A stretch of DNA of 64,000 nt from Mycolicibacterium madagascariense. GTDB taxonomy: Bacteria > Actinomycetota > Actinomycetes > Mycobacteriales > Mycobacteriaceae. The position numbers and the translations under genes are program-made. The notes below the pieces were generated by a model. That model had not been told where the DNA came from. It made no database searches and saw nothing but the letters and a program-made list of their open reading frames with translations. Location: positions 1,550,001 to 1,614,000 of the forward strand of contig NZ_AP022610.1 of the NCBI RefSeq assembly GCF_010729665.1, read 5' to 3'. Positions 18,655 through 29,827 of the stretch are shown one piece after another. How positions within the stretch are numbered: the stretch's first letter is position 1; every line of letters starts with the position of its first letter.

Positions 18655-19431
18655 ATGGGATACGCCGGATACAGGGTGTGGGGCCAACGTCGGGTGGACG
18701 GTTACACCGAGCCGCCGGTGTTCGACATGCTGACGGCGCTCGACGCCAGCCAGCGCGCCAACGGGGTGAGCGGTTCGGTCGTGGAGATCGGCGTGCACCA
18801 CGGGCGGCTGCTCATCGGCATGCACCTGCTGCAGCGCGACGGGGAGAAGTCGGTCGCGATCGACCTGTTCGACGATCAGGAGCACAACGTCGACAAGTCG
18901 GGTCTCGGCGATCTTGGCAAGTTTCAGAGCAACGTCGCCAAGTGGTCGTCGCGGCCCGTCGTCATCCACCAGGGCGACTCGACGAAGCTGCACCGCGGCG
19001 ACATCCCCGAGATGACGGGGGCGCGCCTGTTCAGCGTCGACGGCGGCCACACGGCTGACATCGTGATGTCGGACATGGCGCTCGCCGAGGACTGCCTGTG
19101 CCCGGGCGGCATCGTCATCGCCGACGACGTGTTCAACCAGCAGTGGCCCGACGTCTGTGTCGGCACGCTGGACTACCTGCGCGGCGACGGCGGGCTGGTG
19201 CCCTTCGGCATCGGCTACAACAAGACGCTGTTCACCCAGCCGGAGTACGCCGCGCGCTACCGGGGCGCCCTCGTCGACGGGTTCGCGAAGAGCCGTCTGA
19301 CGGCGGCGTTCCCGGACAAGTCGTTCGCCGGGCACGAGGTGGTCATCCTGGTCGCGGTCCCCAGGACGCCCGCCCACCTCGCCAGGACCAGCCCGTTGCT
19401 GCTCAAGACGTACCGCACGGTCTTCAAGTAG
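18655..19431 (+). CDS. Class I SAM-dependent methyltransferase
   Basis: A 258-residue enzyme with a Rossmann SAM fold: SVVEIGVHHGRLLIGMHLL (motif I, G-x-H-x-G), KSVAIDLFDDQ (acidic end of strand 2), and GARLFSVDGGHTADIVMSDMALAEDCLCPGGIVIADDV (strands 4-5, with the D-x-x-H pair seen in metal-dependent O-methyltransferases). This is the Methyltransf_24 type found with sugar or cephalosporin O-methylation. The ATG at 18655 follows a GGGAGA ribosome site; a GTG at 18607 would add 16 residues. It is followed after 13 bases by the sulfotransferase-like lipoprotein gene and probably co-transcribed. Confidence 0.82.
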   Translation: MGYAGYRVWGQRRVDGYTEPPVFDMLTALDASQRANGVSGSVVEIGVHHGRLLIGMHLLQRDGEKSVAIDLFDDQEHNVDKSGLGDLGKFQSNVAKWSSRPVVIHQGDSTKLHRGDIPEMTGARLFSVDGGHTADIVMSDMALAEDCLCPGGIVIADDVFNQQWPDVCVGTLDYLRGDGGLVPFGIGYNKTLFTQPEYAARYRGALVDGFAKSRLTAAFPDKSFAGHEVVILVAVPRTPAHLARTSPLLLKTYRTVFK

Positions 19432-19444
19432 CGAGCGGTCGCCC

Positions 19445-20950
19445 GTGGGACCGCTGACGTCGCGCCGGATGCGCCGAGCCGGCCGCGCGTCGGCCGTGGC
19501 GCTGCTGCTGGTCGCGACGGCCTGCGGGACGGCCCCGCCGCCGCAGCCGCGTCCGGCGCCGGCGCCGGCGCCACCGGCGATCACCGTGACCACGAACGAC
19601 GCGAGCGGGGCGCCCGGCTATCTGTTCGTCACGCCGGGGCTGAGCGCGGCCGACGCCAGGCTGGTGGCCCAGCTCGGCGGGGCGAACACCGCGGCCGCGC
19701 CGGCGCACGCGCCCGCGGCGACGGGCGCACCGCTGATCGCCGACAAGGCGGGCCGGCCGGTGTGGTTCCACCCGCTGCCGGCCGATCGCACGGCCGCGAA
19801 CCTGCAGGTCCAGACCTACCGGGGCCAGCCCGTGCTGACGTGGTGGGAAGGCGAGAGCCAGGGCGGACACGGCGTCGGCGACGCGTACGTCGCCGATGCG
19901 TCCTACCGGATCGTCGCCCACCTCGCGCTGCCCGCCGGACTCCGGGCCGACGTCCACGAGTTCCGCCTCACCCCCGACGGACGGGCTCTGCTCACCGCGT
20001 ATCGCGAGGTGCCCCGGGATCTGAGCGCCGTCGGCGGTCCGAAGGACGGTCGCGTGTGGGACTCGGTCGCCGTCGTCGTCGACGTGGCGACGAACACGCC
20101 CCTGCTGCAGTGGAGCGCCCTGCAGCACGTGCCGATCAGCGACTCCTACCTCACCCCATCGGGCCCGAACACCTTCGACGCGTTCCACATGAACTCGATC
20201 GCCCCGGCGCCCAACGGCGACCTGCTGATCTCGTTGCGCCACACGTCGACCGTGTACGACGTCGACGGACGCACCGGCCAGATCCGGTGGCAGCTCGGCG
20301 GGCGGCGCTCGTCCTTCCGCCAGCCCGGCGTCGAATTCGCCTTCCAGCACGACGCCGAGTTCGCCGACGCCGACACCATCCGGCTCTTCGACAACGACGC
20401 GAACGGCCTTCGGAACGGTCAGGGCGCACCCGAGTCCAGCGTCGAGTGGATCCACGTCGATCCCGGTTCGAAGATCGCGAGTCTGGTACGGCGACAACCA
20501 CATCCGGGTTCGCCGGTGGTCACCGCGGCGATGGGCAATGCCCAACCCCTGCCCAACGGCGACACCCTGATCGGCTGGGGCGTGGCGGGTCGCGTGTCGG
20601 AGGTGACCCCCGCGGGGCGGCTGGTCTACGACGCGACGATGCCGAGTACCTATCGCGCGTACCTCTGCCCGTGGCGGGGCGCGCCGCCGGGGCCGCCCAC
20701 GGTGACGATCGATGCCGCCGCGAATCCCCCTGCGGCGCATGCCTCATGGAACGGCGCGACCGACGTCGCGACGTGGCAGCTGCTGCGCGACGACTCCGGC
20801 ACGTCGACCGTCGTCGCCACCGTGCCGTGGAACGGTCTGGACACCGCCATCGGCCTCGACGCCGGCCACCGTCCGACCGGCACGTACCGGGTCCGGGCCC
20901 TCGACGCCGCCGGGCGGGTGATCGCCGACAGCCCCGCGACGCAGGCCTAG
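19445..20950 (+). CDS. Arylsulfotransferase (ASST)-like lipoprotein
   Basis: A secreted lipoprotein of 501 residues. The N-terminus has a twin-Arg-like charged start, a hydrophobic stretch and the lipobox LVATAC (Cys27). A Pro/Ala-rich linker leads into a beta-propeller of the Arylsulfotran_2 family: ADVHEFRLTPDGRALLTAY, FDAFHMNSIAPAPNGDLLISLRHTSTVYDVDGRTGQIRWQLGG, FQHDAEF (His next to the catalytic region) and NAQPLPNGDTLIGWG. A fibronectin-like end closes it. Such proteins transfer sulfate between phenolic compounds or act as propeller scaffolds. GTG at 19445 or ATG at 19469 may be the start. Confidence 0.83.
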   Translation: MGPLTSRRMRRAGRASAVALLLVATACGTAPPPQPRPAPAPAPPAITVTTNDASGAPGYLFVTPGLSAADARLVAQLGGANTAAAPAHAPAATGAPLIADKAGRPVWFHPLPADRTAANLQVQTYRGQPVLTWWEGESQGGHGVGDAYVADASYRIVAHLALPAGLRADVHEFRLTPDGRALLTAYREVPRDLSAVGGPKDGRVWDSVAVVVDVATNTPLLQWSALQHVPISDSYLTPSGPNTFDAFHMNSIAPAPNGDLLISLRHTSTVYDVDGRTGQIRWQLGGRRSSFRQPGVEFAFQHDAEFADADTIRLFDNDANGLRNGQGAPESSVEWIHVDPGSKIASLVRRQPHPGSPVVTAAMGNAQPLPNGDTLIGWGVAGRVSEVTPAGRLVYDATMPSTYRAYLCPWRGAPPGPPTVTIDAAANPPAAHASWNGATDVATWQLLRDDSGTSTVVATVPWNGLDTAIGLDAGHRPTGTYRVRALDAAGRVIADSPATQA

Positions 20951-20951
20951 C

Positions 20952-20980
20952 TTTACAAAACAACGCTCCGTGTCTAGACA
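20952..20980 (+). promoter_or_regulatory. alkB promoter with overlapping palindromic operator
   Basis: TTTACA at 20952-20957 and TAGACA at 20975-20980 are 17 bases apart and point to alkB. A perfect 10-bp palindrome, TGTCTAGACA (20971-20980), covers the -10. A repressor bound there would block polymerase; the TetR-type AlkX encoded at the end of the operon is the obvious candidate (inference). Confidence 0.5.
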
Positions 20981-21045
20981 TCGGACAAAAGCCGCGCTAT
21001 GGTCAAGCGAAAGCAGTGATGACCATCACGGAAAGGGTGACTGTC

Positions 21046-22275
21046 GTGGCAATGGAGCTCTCCGACGTCGAGCAAGACCCCGCCGACACCTGGCGGGACC
21101 GCAAGCGCCACCTCTGGCTGATGGGTCTGATCGTGCCGACCGCGGTGCTGGTCATGCTCCCCGTGGTCTGGGCGCTCAACCGGTTCGGTTGGCACGGCGC
21201 CGCACAGGTGCCGTTCTGGATCGGCCCCATCCTGGTCTACGTCGTGCTGCCCCTGCTCGACCGGCGGTTCGGGCCCGACGGGGAGAACCCGCCCGACGAG
21301 GTCATGGAGCGCCTGGAGAACGACCCCTACTACCGCAGGTGCACCTACAGCTTCATCCCGTTCCAGTACCTGACGGTCGTCCTGGGCGCCTACCTGTTCA
21401 CCGCATCGGACCTGAGCTGGCTCGGCTTTCACGGCGCACTCGGGTGGCCGGCCAAGATCGGGCTGGCGCTGTCGGTCGGCATGATGGGCGGCGTCGGCAT
21501 CAACACCGCGCACGAACTGGGCCACAAGAAGGACTCGCTAGAGCGCTGGCTCAGCAAGATCACGCTGGCCCAAACCTGCTACGGCCACTTCTACATCGAG
21601 CACAACCGCGGCCACCACGTCCGAGTCGCCACGCCCGAGGATCCCGCGTCCGCCCGGTTCGGCGAGACGTTCTGGGAGTTCCTGCCGCGCAGCGTGTGGG
21701 GGAGTTTGACGTCGTCGTGGCGGTTGGAGGCCCAGCGTCTGCGCCGGCTCGACCGCAGCCCGTGGCACTGGTCCAACGACGTCCTCAACGCCTGGGCGAT
21801 GTCGGTCGTGCTCTACGGCACGCTCATCGCCGTCTTCGGTCTGAAACTCGTTCCCTACGTGGTCATCTCGGCGGTATTCGGCTTCACGCTGCTGGAGACG
21901 GTGAACTACCTCGAGCACTACGGTCTGCTGCGGGCCAAGACGGAAAGCGGCCGCTACGAGCGGTGCGCCCCGCAGCACAGCTGGAACTCCGACCACATCG
22001 TCACCAATTTGTTCCTCTATCACTTGCAGCGGCACAGCGACCACCACGCCAACCCGACGCGCCGCTACCAGACGCTGCGCAGCATGGCCGCCGCGCCCAA
22101 TCTGCCCAGCGGATACGCGTCGATGATCGGGCTGGCCTACTTCCCGCCCCTGTGGCGCACGGTGATGGACCACCGCGTGCTGGCGCACTACGACGGTGAC
22201 ATCACGCGGGTCAACGTGCATCCGAGGATGCGCGCCAGGGTGATGGCGAAGTACGGCCCCGAGGCCGCCCGGTGA
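21046..22275 (+). CDS. alkB: Alkane 1-monooxygenase AlkB
   Basis: Integral-membrane non-haem di-iron enzyme that oxidises the terminal methyl of medium and long alkanes, taking electrons from rubredoxin. The 409-residue form has six hydrophobic helices and the histidine boxes HELGHK, HNRGHHV, the NYLEHYGL (HYG) box and [10 protein letters not shown]. The GTG at 21046 has GGAAAGGG eight bases upstream; ATG at 21019 (418 residues) or 21052 are alternatives. Its stop overlaps rubA (GTGA). It heads the operon alkB-rubA-rubB-alkX. Confidence 0.94.
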   Translation: MAMELSDVEQDPADTWRDRKRHLWLMGLIVPTAVLVMLPVVWALNRFGWHGAAQVPFWIGPILVYVVLPLLDRRFGPDGENPPDEVMERLENDPYYRRCTYSFIPFQYLTVVLGAYLFTASDLSWLGFHGALGWPAKIGLALSVGMMGGVGINTAHELGHKKDSLERWLSKITLAQTCYGHFYIEHNRGHHVRVATPEDPASARFGETFWEFLPRSVWGSLTSSWRLEAQRLRRLDRSPWHWSNDVLNAWAMSVVLYGTLIAVFGLKLVPYVVISAVFGFTLLETVNYLEHYGLLRAKTESGRYERCAPQHSWNSDHIVTNLFLYHLQRHSDHHANPTRRYQTLRSMAAAPNLPSGYASMIGLAYFPPLWRTVMDHRVLAHYDGDITRVNVHPRMRARVMAKYGPEAAR

Positions 22276-22445
22276 GCGCCTACCGCTGCCCCGGCTGCGG
22301 CTACGTCTACGACGAGGCCAAAGGTGCTCCGCGAGAAGGGTTTCCGGCGGGTACGTCATGGGACGACGTGCCCGACGACTGGTGCTGCCCCGACTGCGCC
22401 GTGCGCGAGAAGGTCGATTTCGACGAGATGGGAGTGACGACGTGA
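22272..22445 (+). CDS. rubA: Rubredoxin RubA (AlkG1 type)
   Basis: A 57-residue rubredoxin that carries single electrons on one Fe(Cys)4 site. The two pairs are Cys6-Pro-Gly-Cys9 and Cys39-Pro-Asp-Cys42, with the [28 protein letters not shown] core. The replaced positions next to the second pair (CCPDC, an extra Cys38) fit the AlkG1 class, which usually cannot itself reduce AlkB; the second rubredoxin would do that. The GTG overlaps the alkB stop by GTGA, and its own stop overlaps rubB the same way. Confidence 0.93.
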   Translation: MSAYRCPGCGYVYDEAKGAPREGFPAGTSWDDVPDDWCCPDCAVREKVDFDEMGVTT

Positions 22446-22624
22446 GTGACTACAGGCTGTTCGTCTGCATCCAGTGCGGATTCGAGTACGACGAGGAGAA
22501 GGGGTGGCCCGAGGACGGCATCGCCCCGGGCACCCGCTGGGACGACATCCCCGAGGACTGGAGTTGCCCGGACTGCGGCGCCGCCAAGTCCGACTTCGAC
22601 ATGGTGGAGGTCGCCCGCCCTTGA
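22442..22624 (+). CDS. rubB: Rubredoxin RubB (AlkG2 type)
   Basis: A 60-residue rubredoxin with Cys9-Ile-Gln-Cys12 and Cys42-Pro-Asp-Cys45, and the canonical [40 protein letters not shown] family sequence. AlkG2-type rubredoxins are the electron donors that work with AlkB. The GTG at 22442 overlaps the rubA stop (GTGA), so alkB, rubA and rubB are translated as a coupled set. Confidence 0.94.
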   Translation: MSDYRLFVCIQCGFEYDEEKGWPEDGIAPGTRWDDIPEDWSCPDCGAAKSDFDMVEVARP

Positions 22625-22653
22625 CGAGGGCCTTCGCGACTAGTCTCGTGCGG

Positions 22654-23289
22654 GTGAGCACGCCACGGGACTTCGGTGGGGACGCCCGGCGCGTGCCCTA
22701 CGCCGAGGCGTCGCGGGTGCTGCTGCGCGATTCGATCCTCGACGGCATGCGCGACATGCTGGGGTCGCGCGACTGGTCGGCCATCACGCTGTCCGACGTC
22801 GCCAAGGCCGCCGGCATCAGCAGGCAGACCATCTACAACGAGTTCGGCTCGCGTCAGGGCCTGGCCGAGGGGTACGCGCTGCGGCTGGCCGACCGGCTCG
22901 TCGACGCCGTCGACGACGCGATCAAGGACAACGTCGGCAACGTATACGCGGCGTTCCTCGAGGGCTTCCGGGCGTTCTTCGCCGAATCGGCGTCCGACCC
23001 CTTGGTCATCTCGCTGCTGACCGGTAGCGCGAAGCCGGACCTGCTGCAGATCATCACCACCGACAGCGCCCCGATCATCACGCGGTGCTCGGCGCGGCTC
23101 ACCTCGACGTTCACCCACAGCTGGGTGCGGTGCAGCGAGGAGGACGCCGGGGTGCTCGCCAGGGCGATCGTCCGGCTGGCCATGAGTTACGTGTCGATGC
23201 CGCCGGAAGCCGACCACGACGTGGCCCGTGACCTGGCCCGTTTGATGACACCGTTCGCCGAACGATACGGTGTCATCGACGCCACTTAG
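22654..23289 (+). CDS. alkX: TetR-family regulator AlkX
   Basis: A 211-residue TetR repressor, the same length as the M. tuberculosis protein Rv3249c. The N-terminal helix-turn-helix is AITLSDVAKAAGISRQTIYNEFGSRQGLAEGY. The C-terminal half is the ligand-binding domain, expected to sense alkanes or fatty acids. It is the last gene of the alkB operon, so it is probably co-transcribed and self-regulated through the palindrome at 20971. The GTG at 22654 is chosen; GTG 22648 or TTG 22621 (overlapping the rubB stop) are possible. Confidence 0.88.
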   Translation: MSTPRDFGGDARRVPYAEASRVLLRDSILDGMRDMLGSRDWSAITLSDVAKAAGISRQTIYNEFGSRQGLAEGYALRLADRLVDAVDDAIKDNVGNVYAAFLEGFRAFFAESASDPLVISLLTGSAKPDLLQIITTDSAPIITRCSARLTSTFTHSWVRCSEEDAGVLARAIVRLAMSYVSMPPEADHDVARDLARLMTPFAERYGVIDAT

Positions 23290-23345
23290 CCGGCAGAGCG
23301 GTCGAACCCTCTGTCCCGCGAGCCCGCAGGCTTGGGGCGTCGCCG

Positions 23346-23361
23346 GCGCACGTGTGTGCGC
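23346..23361 (+). other. Perfect hairpin in the sahH leader
   Basis: GCGCAC and GTGCGC flank the loop GTGT, a perfect six-pair stem, 46 bases before the sahH start. The 117-base gap has no gene. No known SAM or SAH riboswitch core is recognisable by eye; the hairpin may be a transcript-end or leader element. Confidence 0.4.
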
Positions 23362-23406
23362 TCTCGGCGTTTCCGAAGCACGAACGACACGAAGTAAGGG
23401 CTCCAC

Positions 23407-24873
<1,467 letters not shown>

Positions 24874-24883
24874 GGTTGCGGCC

Positions 24884-24936
24884 AGTGGCCGGTCGCCGTG
24901 CGCCAGCATCACCGTGGCGCGTGGTGACCGGCCACT
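24884..24936 (+). terminator. Large hairpin after sahH
   Basis: Arms at 24884-24904 and 24916-24936 form a 21-pair RNA stem (11 outer Watson-Crick pairs starting AGTGGCCGGTC, then ten inner pairs including four G-U pairs) round an 11-base loop. No U-tract follows, as is common for mycobacterial terminators. It would end sahH transcripts 26 bases before tmk. Confidence 0.6.
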
Positions 24937-24961
24937 CGCGCGTCGGGATACATTGACGGCC

Positions 24962-25591
24962 GTGCTCATCGCGATAGAGGGCGTCGACGGGGCGGGCAAG
25001 CGCACGCTCACCGAGGGGCTGCGGGCCGAGTTCGAGGCGAGCGGCCGGTCCGTCGCGCAGCTGGCCTTCCCGCGCTACCACCGGTCGGTGCACGCCGACC
25101 TCGCCGCCGAGGCGCTGCACGGCCGCCACGGCGACCTGTCGTCGTCGGTGTACGCGATGGCCACGCTCTTCGCCCTCGACCGCTGCGACGCCAAGCCCGA
25201 GATCGAGCGGATGTGCGCCGCGCACGACGTCGTCATCCTGGATCGCTACGTCGCGTCCAATGCCGCCTACAGCGCGGCCCGGCTGCACCAGGACGCCGAC
25301 GGCGAGGTGGTCGCCTGGGTACGGGCGCTGGAGTTCGACCGGTTCGCCGTGCCGCGCCCCGACTGGCAGGTGCTGCTCGCGGTGCCCACCGAGCTGGCCG
25401 CCGAACGGGCCCGGCGGCGCGAGGAGACCGAGGCCGACCGCGCGCGCGACGCCTACGAGCGCGACGACGGACTGCAGCGTCGCACCGGCGCGGCGTACAC
25501 CGCCCTGGCGGCGCTGCAGTGGGGCGGGCCGTGGGTGGTCGCCGGACCTGAGGTGCGCGCCCACGACCTGGCGCGGACGCTGACCGGCTGA
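24962..25591 (+). CDS. tmk: Thymidylate kinase
   Basis: Phosphorylates dTMP to dTDP for DNA synthesis. The 209-residue enzyme has the P-loop GVDGAGKRT (residues 7-15), FPRY (the DR-type substrate loop start), LDRYVASNAAYSAARLHQD with the mycobacterial Asn that binds thymine, and a lid RARRREETEADRARDAYERD. The GTG at 24962 makes LIAIEGVDGAGK the start as in M. tuberculosis; a TTG at 24953 is in frame. It is followed after 56 bases by mtrA. Confidence 0.94.
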   Translation: MLIAIEGVDGAGKRTLTEGLRAEFEASGRSVAQLAFPRYHRSVHADLAAEALHGRHGDLSSSVYAMATLFALDRCDAKPEIERMCAAHDVVILDRYVASNAAYSAARLHQDADGEVVAWVRALEFDRFAVPRPDWQVLLAVPTELAAERARRREETEADRARDAYERDDGLQRRTGAAYTALAALQWGGPWVVAGPEVRAHDLARTLTG

Positions 25592-25647
25592 GCCGTGTGC
25601 AAAACGCCCGGTGTGGTAACCGGGGTTTATCGCGTTCTGGTGACACC

Positions 25648-26334
25648 ATGAACACCATGAGGCAAAGGATTCTGGTCGTCGACGACGATCCGTCGCTCGC
25701 CGAGATGCTGACGATCGTGCTGCGGGGCGAGGGTTTCGACACCGCGGTGATCGGCGACGGCAGCCAGGCGCTGACGGCGGTGCGCGAGCTGCGACCCGAT
25801 CTGGTCCTGCTCGACCTCATGCTGCCGGGCATGAACGGCATCGACGTGTGTCGCGTGCTGCGCGCCGACTCGGGGGTCCCGATCGTCATGCTGACGGCCA
25901 AGACCGACACCGTGGACGTGGTGCTCGGACTGGAATCCGGCGCCGACGACTACGTGATGAAGCCCTTCAAGCAGAAGGAATTGGTCGCCAGGGTGCGGGC
26001 CCGACTGCGCCGCAACGACGACGGTCCCGCCGAGATGCTGTCCATAGCCGACGTCGAGATCGACGTCCCCGCGCACAAGGTCACCCGCAACGGCGAGCAG
26101 ATCTCGCTGACGCCGCTGGAGTTCGACCTGCTGGTGGCGTTGGCGCGTAAACCGCGGCAGGTGTTTACTCGGGATGTGCTGCTCGAACAGGTGTGGGGAT
26201 ATCGCCATCCCGCCGACACCCGTCTCGTGAACGTGCACGTCCAGCGGTTGCGCGCCAAGGTCGAGACGGATCCGGAGAACCCGCAGGTGGTGCTCACCGT
26301 TCGAGGAGTGGGGTACAAGGCCGGACCGCCGTGA
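25648..26334 (+). CDS. mtrA: Response regulator MtrA
   Basis: Essential OmpR-type regulator that couples cell division, wall hydrolases and replication. The 228-residue protein has a receiver domain with the acidic pocket VDDD (11-14), phosphoacceptor Asp56 in LLDLMLPG and the Lys in MKPF, and a C-terminal winged helix ([35 protein letters not shown]). It is almost identical to the M. tuberculosis protein. The ATG at 25648 is the family start. A six-pair hairpin (CCCGGT/ACCGGG, 25607-25624) lies just upstream. mtrB follows after 46 bases. Confidence 0.97.
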   Translation: MNTMRQRILVVDDDPSLAEMLTIVLRGEGFDTAVIGDGSQALTAVRELRPDLVLLDLMLPGMNGIDVCRVLRADSGVPIVMLTAKTDTVDVVLGLESGADDYVMKPFKQKELVARVRARLRRNDDGPAEMLSIADVEIDVPAHKVTRNGEQISLTPLEFDLLVALARKPRQVFTRDVLLEQVWGYRHPADTRLVNVHVQRLRAKVETDPENPQVVLTVRGVGYKAGPP

Positions 26335-26384
26335 TCGGACGGCTTGCCGACGCCCTGAGGGCGACCGCCCGGCGGTCGTCGTGA
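26331..26384 (+). CDS. 17-codon frame between mtrA and mtrB (coupling frame)
   Basis: A GTG at 26331 overlaps the mtrA stop (GTGA), opens a 17-residue frame rich in Arg and Ala, and closes with a TGA at 26382-26384 that overlaps the mtrB GTG start (GTGA). Thus both ends sit in four-base overlaps and fill the gap exactly. It may let ribosomes pass from mtrA to mtrB. It could be chance; nothing shows that the peptide has a function. Confidence 0.35.
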   Translation: MIGRLADALRATARRSS

Positions 26385-28039
26385 TCTGGGGGTCCCGCCG
26401 CCGCATCCGTAGTCGCTCGGCGCCCATGCTGCGGGGCCTCGGCACGTTGAGCCGCGCGCTCAGCTTCGCGTGGCGGCGGTCGCTGCAACTGCGCGTGGTC
26501 ACCCTGACCATCGGGTTGTCGCTCGCCGTCATCCTCGTCCTCGGCTTCGTGCTGACCAGTCAGATCACCGACCGCATCCTCGAGACCAAGGTGCGGGCCG
26601 CGACCGAGGAAATCGAGCGGGCACGGACCACGGTCAGCGGGATCGTCGGCGGCGAAGAGACCCGGTCGCTCGACAGCAGCCTGCAACTCGCCAGGAACAC
26701 CCTCGTCGACCGCAAGGCGGACTCGGGCGCCGGCCTCGCGGGCGCGTTCGACGCCGTGTTGGTGGTGCCCGGCGACGGGCCGCGGGCGGCGACGTCGGCG
26801 GGACCGGTGCAGCAGGTGCCGACCGCCCTGCGCGACTTCGTGAAGGCCGGTCAGGTCAGTTACCAGTACGCGACGGTCACCACCGACGGCTTCTCGGGCC
26901 CGGCGCTGATCGTGGGCAGTCCCACGACCCCGTCGTCGTCGCCGGTCACCAATCTCGAGCTGTACCTGATCTTTCCGTTGAACAACGAGGAGAGCACCAT
27001 CGCGCTGGTGCGCGGGACGATGGCCACCGGCGGCATCGTGCTGCTCGGCCTGCTCGCCGCGATCGCCCTGCTGGTCGCCCGCCAGATCGTGCTGCCGGTG
27101 CGGTCGGCCTCGCGCATCGCCGAGCGGTTCGCCGAGGGCCACCTGACCGAACGCATGCCGGTACGCGGCGAGGACGACATGGCGCGTCTGGCGGTGTCGT
27201 TCAACGACATGGCCGAGAGCCTGTCGCGGCAGATCACCCAGCTGGAGGAATTCGGAAACCTGCAGCGGCGCTTCACCTCCGACGTCAGCCACGAGCTGCG
27301 GACGCCGCTGACGACGGTGCGCATGGCGGCCGACCTCATCTACGACCACAGCGAGGACCTCGAGCCTGCGCTGCAGCGCGCCACCGAGCTGATGGTCAGC
27401 GAGCTGGACCGGTTCGAGACGCTGCTGAGCGACCTGCTCGAGATCTCCCGGCACGACGCGGGCGTCGCGGAGCTGTCGGTCGAATCCGAGGACCTGCGGC
27501 TGACGGTGGAGAGCGCGCTGGAGAACGTCGGGCACCTGGCCAAGGACGCGTCGGTCGACCTGATCGTGGACATGCCGGCCGAGGCCGTCATCGCCGAGGT
27601 CGACGCGCGCCGCGTGGAGCGCATCCTGCGCAACCTGATCGCCAACGCCATCGACCACGCCGAGCGCAAACCCGTCCGCATCCGGATGGCCGCCGACGAG
27701 GACACCGTCGCGGTCACGGTGCGCGACTACGGCGTCGGGCTGCGCCCCGGCGAGGAGAAGCTGGTGTTCAGCCGGTTCTGGCGTTCGGACCCCTCGCGGG
27801 TGCGCCGCTCCGGGGGCACCGGGCTGGGGCTCGCGATCTCGATCGAGGACGCCCGGCTGCACCAGGGCAGACTCGAAGCATGGGGCGAACCGGGCAAGGG
27901 CGCGTGCTTCCGGCTCACGCTGCCGTTGGTCCGGGGTCACAAGGTGACGGCAAGTCCGTTGCCGCTCAAGCCCATTGGGCCCGACCGCCCGCAGCGCAGC
28001 CCGGTCCGGGAACGCGAACCCGCGGGGGAGCGCACGTGA
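26381..28039 (+). CDS. mtrB: Sensor histidine kinase MtrB
   Basis: Membrane kinase partner of MtrA, located at septa and poles. The 552-residue protein has a basic N-terminus, a transmembrane helix (about 37-60), an extracytoplasmic domain of about 150 residues, a second helix (about 211-235), a HAMP domain ([35 protein letters not shown]), the H-box [17 protein letters not shown] with His304, and the ATPase domain (N box [12 protein letters not shown]1 [13 protein letters not shown]2 [10 protein letters not shown]). Start GTG; the stop overlaps lpqB by GTGA. Confidence 0.96.
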   Translation: MIWGSRRRIRSRSAPMLRGLGTLSRALSFAWRRSLQLRVVTLTIGLSLAVILVLGFVLTSQITDRILETKVRAATEEIERARTTVSGIVGGEETRSLDSSLQLARNTLVDRKADSGAGLAGAFDAVLVVPGDGPRAATSAGPVQQVPTALRDFVKAGQVSYQYATVTTDGFSGPALIVGSPTTPSSSPVTNLELYLIFPLNNEESTIALVRGTMATGGIVLLGLLAAIALLVARQIVLPVRSASRIAERFAEGHLTERMPVRGEDDMARLAVSFNDMAESLSRQITQLEEFGNLQRRFTSDVSHELRTPLTTVRMAADLIYDHSEDLEPALQRATELMVSELDRFETLLSDLLEISRHDAGVAELSVESEDLRLTVESALENVGHLAKDASVDLIVDMPAEAVIAEVDARRVERILRNLIANAIDHAERKPVRIRMAADEDTVAVTVRDYGVGLRPGEEKLVFSRFWRSDPSRVRRSGGTGLGLAISIEDARLHQGRLEAWGEPGKGACFRLTLPLVRGHKVTASPLPLKPIGPDRPQRSPVREREPAGERT

Positions 28040-29805
28040 GACGCCCGTCGGCGGTGGTCGCGCTGCTGCTGGCCATCGTCCTGGTGCTCGCCGGGTGCGC
28101 GGGAGTACCGAGTTCCTCCGCGCCGCAGGCGCTTGGCACCATGGACCGGCCCGCCCCGCCGAGCCTGCCCACCCCGACGCCCGACATGGACCCCGACGTC
28201 CTGTTGCGCGAATTCCTCAAGGCCACCGCCGATCCTGCGAACCGGCACCTGGCCGCCCGGCAGTTCCTCACCGAATCGGCGTCCGCCGGCTGGGACGACG
28301 CGGGGAGCGCGCTGCTGATCGACCGGGTGGTGTTCGTGGAAACCCGTGGGCCCGATCGGGTTTCGGTGACCATGAAGGCCGACATCCTCGGCTCGCTGTC
28401 GGACATGGGGGTGTTCGAGACCGCCGACGGCGCACTGCCCGACCCCGGTCCCATCGAGCTGGTGAAGACGCCCGGTGGGTGGCGCATCGACAAGCTGCCC
28501 AACGGCGTGTTCCTCGACTGGCAGCAGTTCCAGGCCACCTACAAGCGCAACACGCTGTACTTCGTCGATCCGACCGGCAAGACCGTCGTCCCCGACCCGC
28601 GCTACGTCGCGGTGTCCGATCCCGACCAACTCGCCACCGAACTGGTCAGCAAGCTCGTCGCGGGGCCGCGTCCCGAGATGGCCAACACGGTCCGCAACCT
28701 GCTGGGCCCCCCACTGCGGCTGCGGGGCCCGGTGACCCGTGCCGACGGCGGCAAGACCGGCGTGGGCCGCGGGTACGGCGGCGCACGCATCGAGCTGGAG
28801 GACCTGTCCACCACCGATCCGCACTCCCGACAGCTGCTCGCCGCACAGATCATCTGGACGCTGTCCCGGGCCGGCGTCAACGGCCCCTACGTCATCAACG
28901 CCGACGGGGCCGCGCTCGACGACCGCTTCGCCGAGGGATGGAACACCTCCGACGTCGCGGCGACCGATCCCGGCGCCGATCCCGGGGCGGCCGCCGGGCT
29001 GCACGCCCTGCTCAACGGATCGCTGGTCGCCCTCGACGGTCAGCAGGCGCCCAAGGTGCCCGGATCGTTCGGCGACATGCCGGGGCAGACGGCCGCCACC
29101 CTGTCGCGCAGCGGGCAGGAGGCGGCGTCGGTGGTCACCCTGCGACCGGGGGCGCCGGACATGGCGTCGTCGCTGTGGATCGGTCAGGTCGGGATGGACG
29201 CCTCCCAGGCCATCGACGGTCGCACGCTGTCGCGGCCCAGCTGGTCGCTCGACGACGCGATCTGGGTGGTGGTCGACGGCAACAACGTCGTGCGCGTGAT
29301 CCAGGAGGCGGTGTCCGGGCAGCCCGCCCGCATCCCCGTCGACACCACCGCGGTGTCCACGAAGTTCCCCGGTCCGATCTCCGAGCTGCAGCTCTCCCGC
29401 GACGGCACCCGCGCGGCGATGGTCATCAACGGCGAGGTCATCCTCGCCGCGGTCGAGCAAACCCAGAGTGGGCTCTACGCGCTGACCTATCCCCGGCGGC
29501 TCGGCTTCGGGTTGGGGGAGACCGCGGTGTCGCTGTCGTGGCGCACCGGCGACGACATCGTCGTCAGTCGCACCGATCCGCAGCATCCGGTGTCCTACGT
29601 CAACCTCGACGGGGTGAACTCCGACGGCCCGAGCCAGAACCTGCTGGCGCCCGTGTCGACGGTCGCGGCCAACCCGTCGACGCTGTACGTCGCGGATCAG
29701 CGTGGCGTGCTTCAACTTTCGGGGTCGGCGGCCGAGAACGACCTGATGTGGGCCGAGGTGCGCCCCCTCATGGTGGCGGGCGCGACACCGGTGCTGCCCG
29801 GCTGA
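28036..29805 (+). CDS. lpqB: Lipoprotein LpqB, MtrAB accessory
   Basis: Cell-surface lipoprotein that interacts with the MtrB sensor domain and tunes MtrA activity. The 589-residue precursor has a signal sequence with lipobox LVLAGC (Cys20), a GerMN domain (two copies across about 60-330, including [19 protein letters not shown] and the [19 protein letters not shown] segment) and a C-terminal beta-propeller (about 340-589). The GTG overlaps the mtrB stop by GTGA, so mtrB and lpqB are coupled. Confidence 0.95.
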   Translation: MRRPSAVVALLLAIVLVLAGCAGVPSSSAPQALGTMDRPAPPSLPTPTPDMDPDVLLREFLKATADPANRHLAARQFLTESASAGWDDAGSALLIDRVVFVETRGPDRVSVTMKADILGSLSDMGVFETADGALPDPGPIELVKTPGGWRIDKLPNGVFLDWQQFQATYKRNTLYFVDPTGKTVVPDPRYVAVSDPDQLATELVSKLVAGPRPEMANTVRNLLGPPLRLRGPVTRADGGKTGVGRGYGGARIELEDLSTTDPHSRQLLAAQIIWTLSRAGVNGPYVINADGAALDDRFAEGWNTSDVAATDPGADPGAAAGLHALLNGSLVALDGQQAPKVPGSFGDMPGQTAATLSRSGQEAASVVTLRPGAPDMASSLWIGQVGMDASQAIDGRTLSRPSWSLDDAIWVVVDGNNVVRVIQEAVSGQPARIPVDTTAVSTKFPGPISELQLSRDGTRAAMVINGEVILAAVEQTQSGLYALTYPRRLGFGLGETAVSLSWRTGDDIVVSRTDPQHPVSYVNLDGVNSDGPSQNLLAPVSTVAANPSTLYVADQRGVLQLSGSAAENDLMWAEVRPLMVAGATPVLPG

Positions 29806-29827
29806 CCACGTCGGTACGGTGGCAACC

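Noticed and set aside
23290..23406. SAM or SAH riboswitch before sahH
   Set aside because: The gap has a small hairpin but none of the conserved cores of known SAM/SAH riboswitches that I could recognise by eye.
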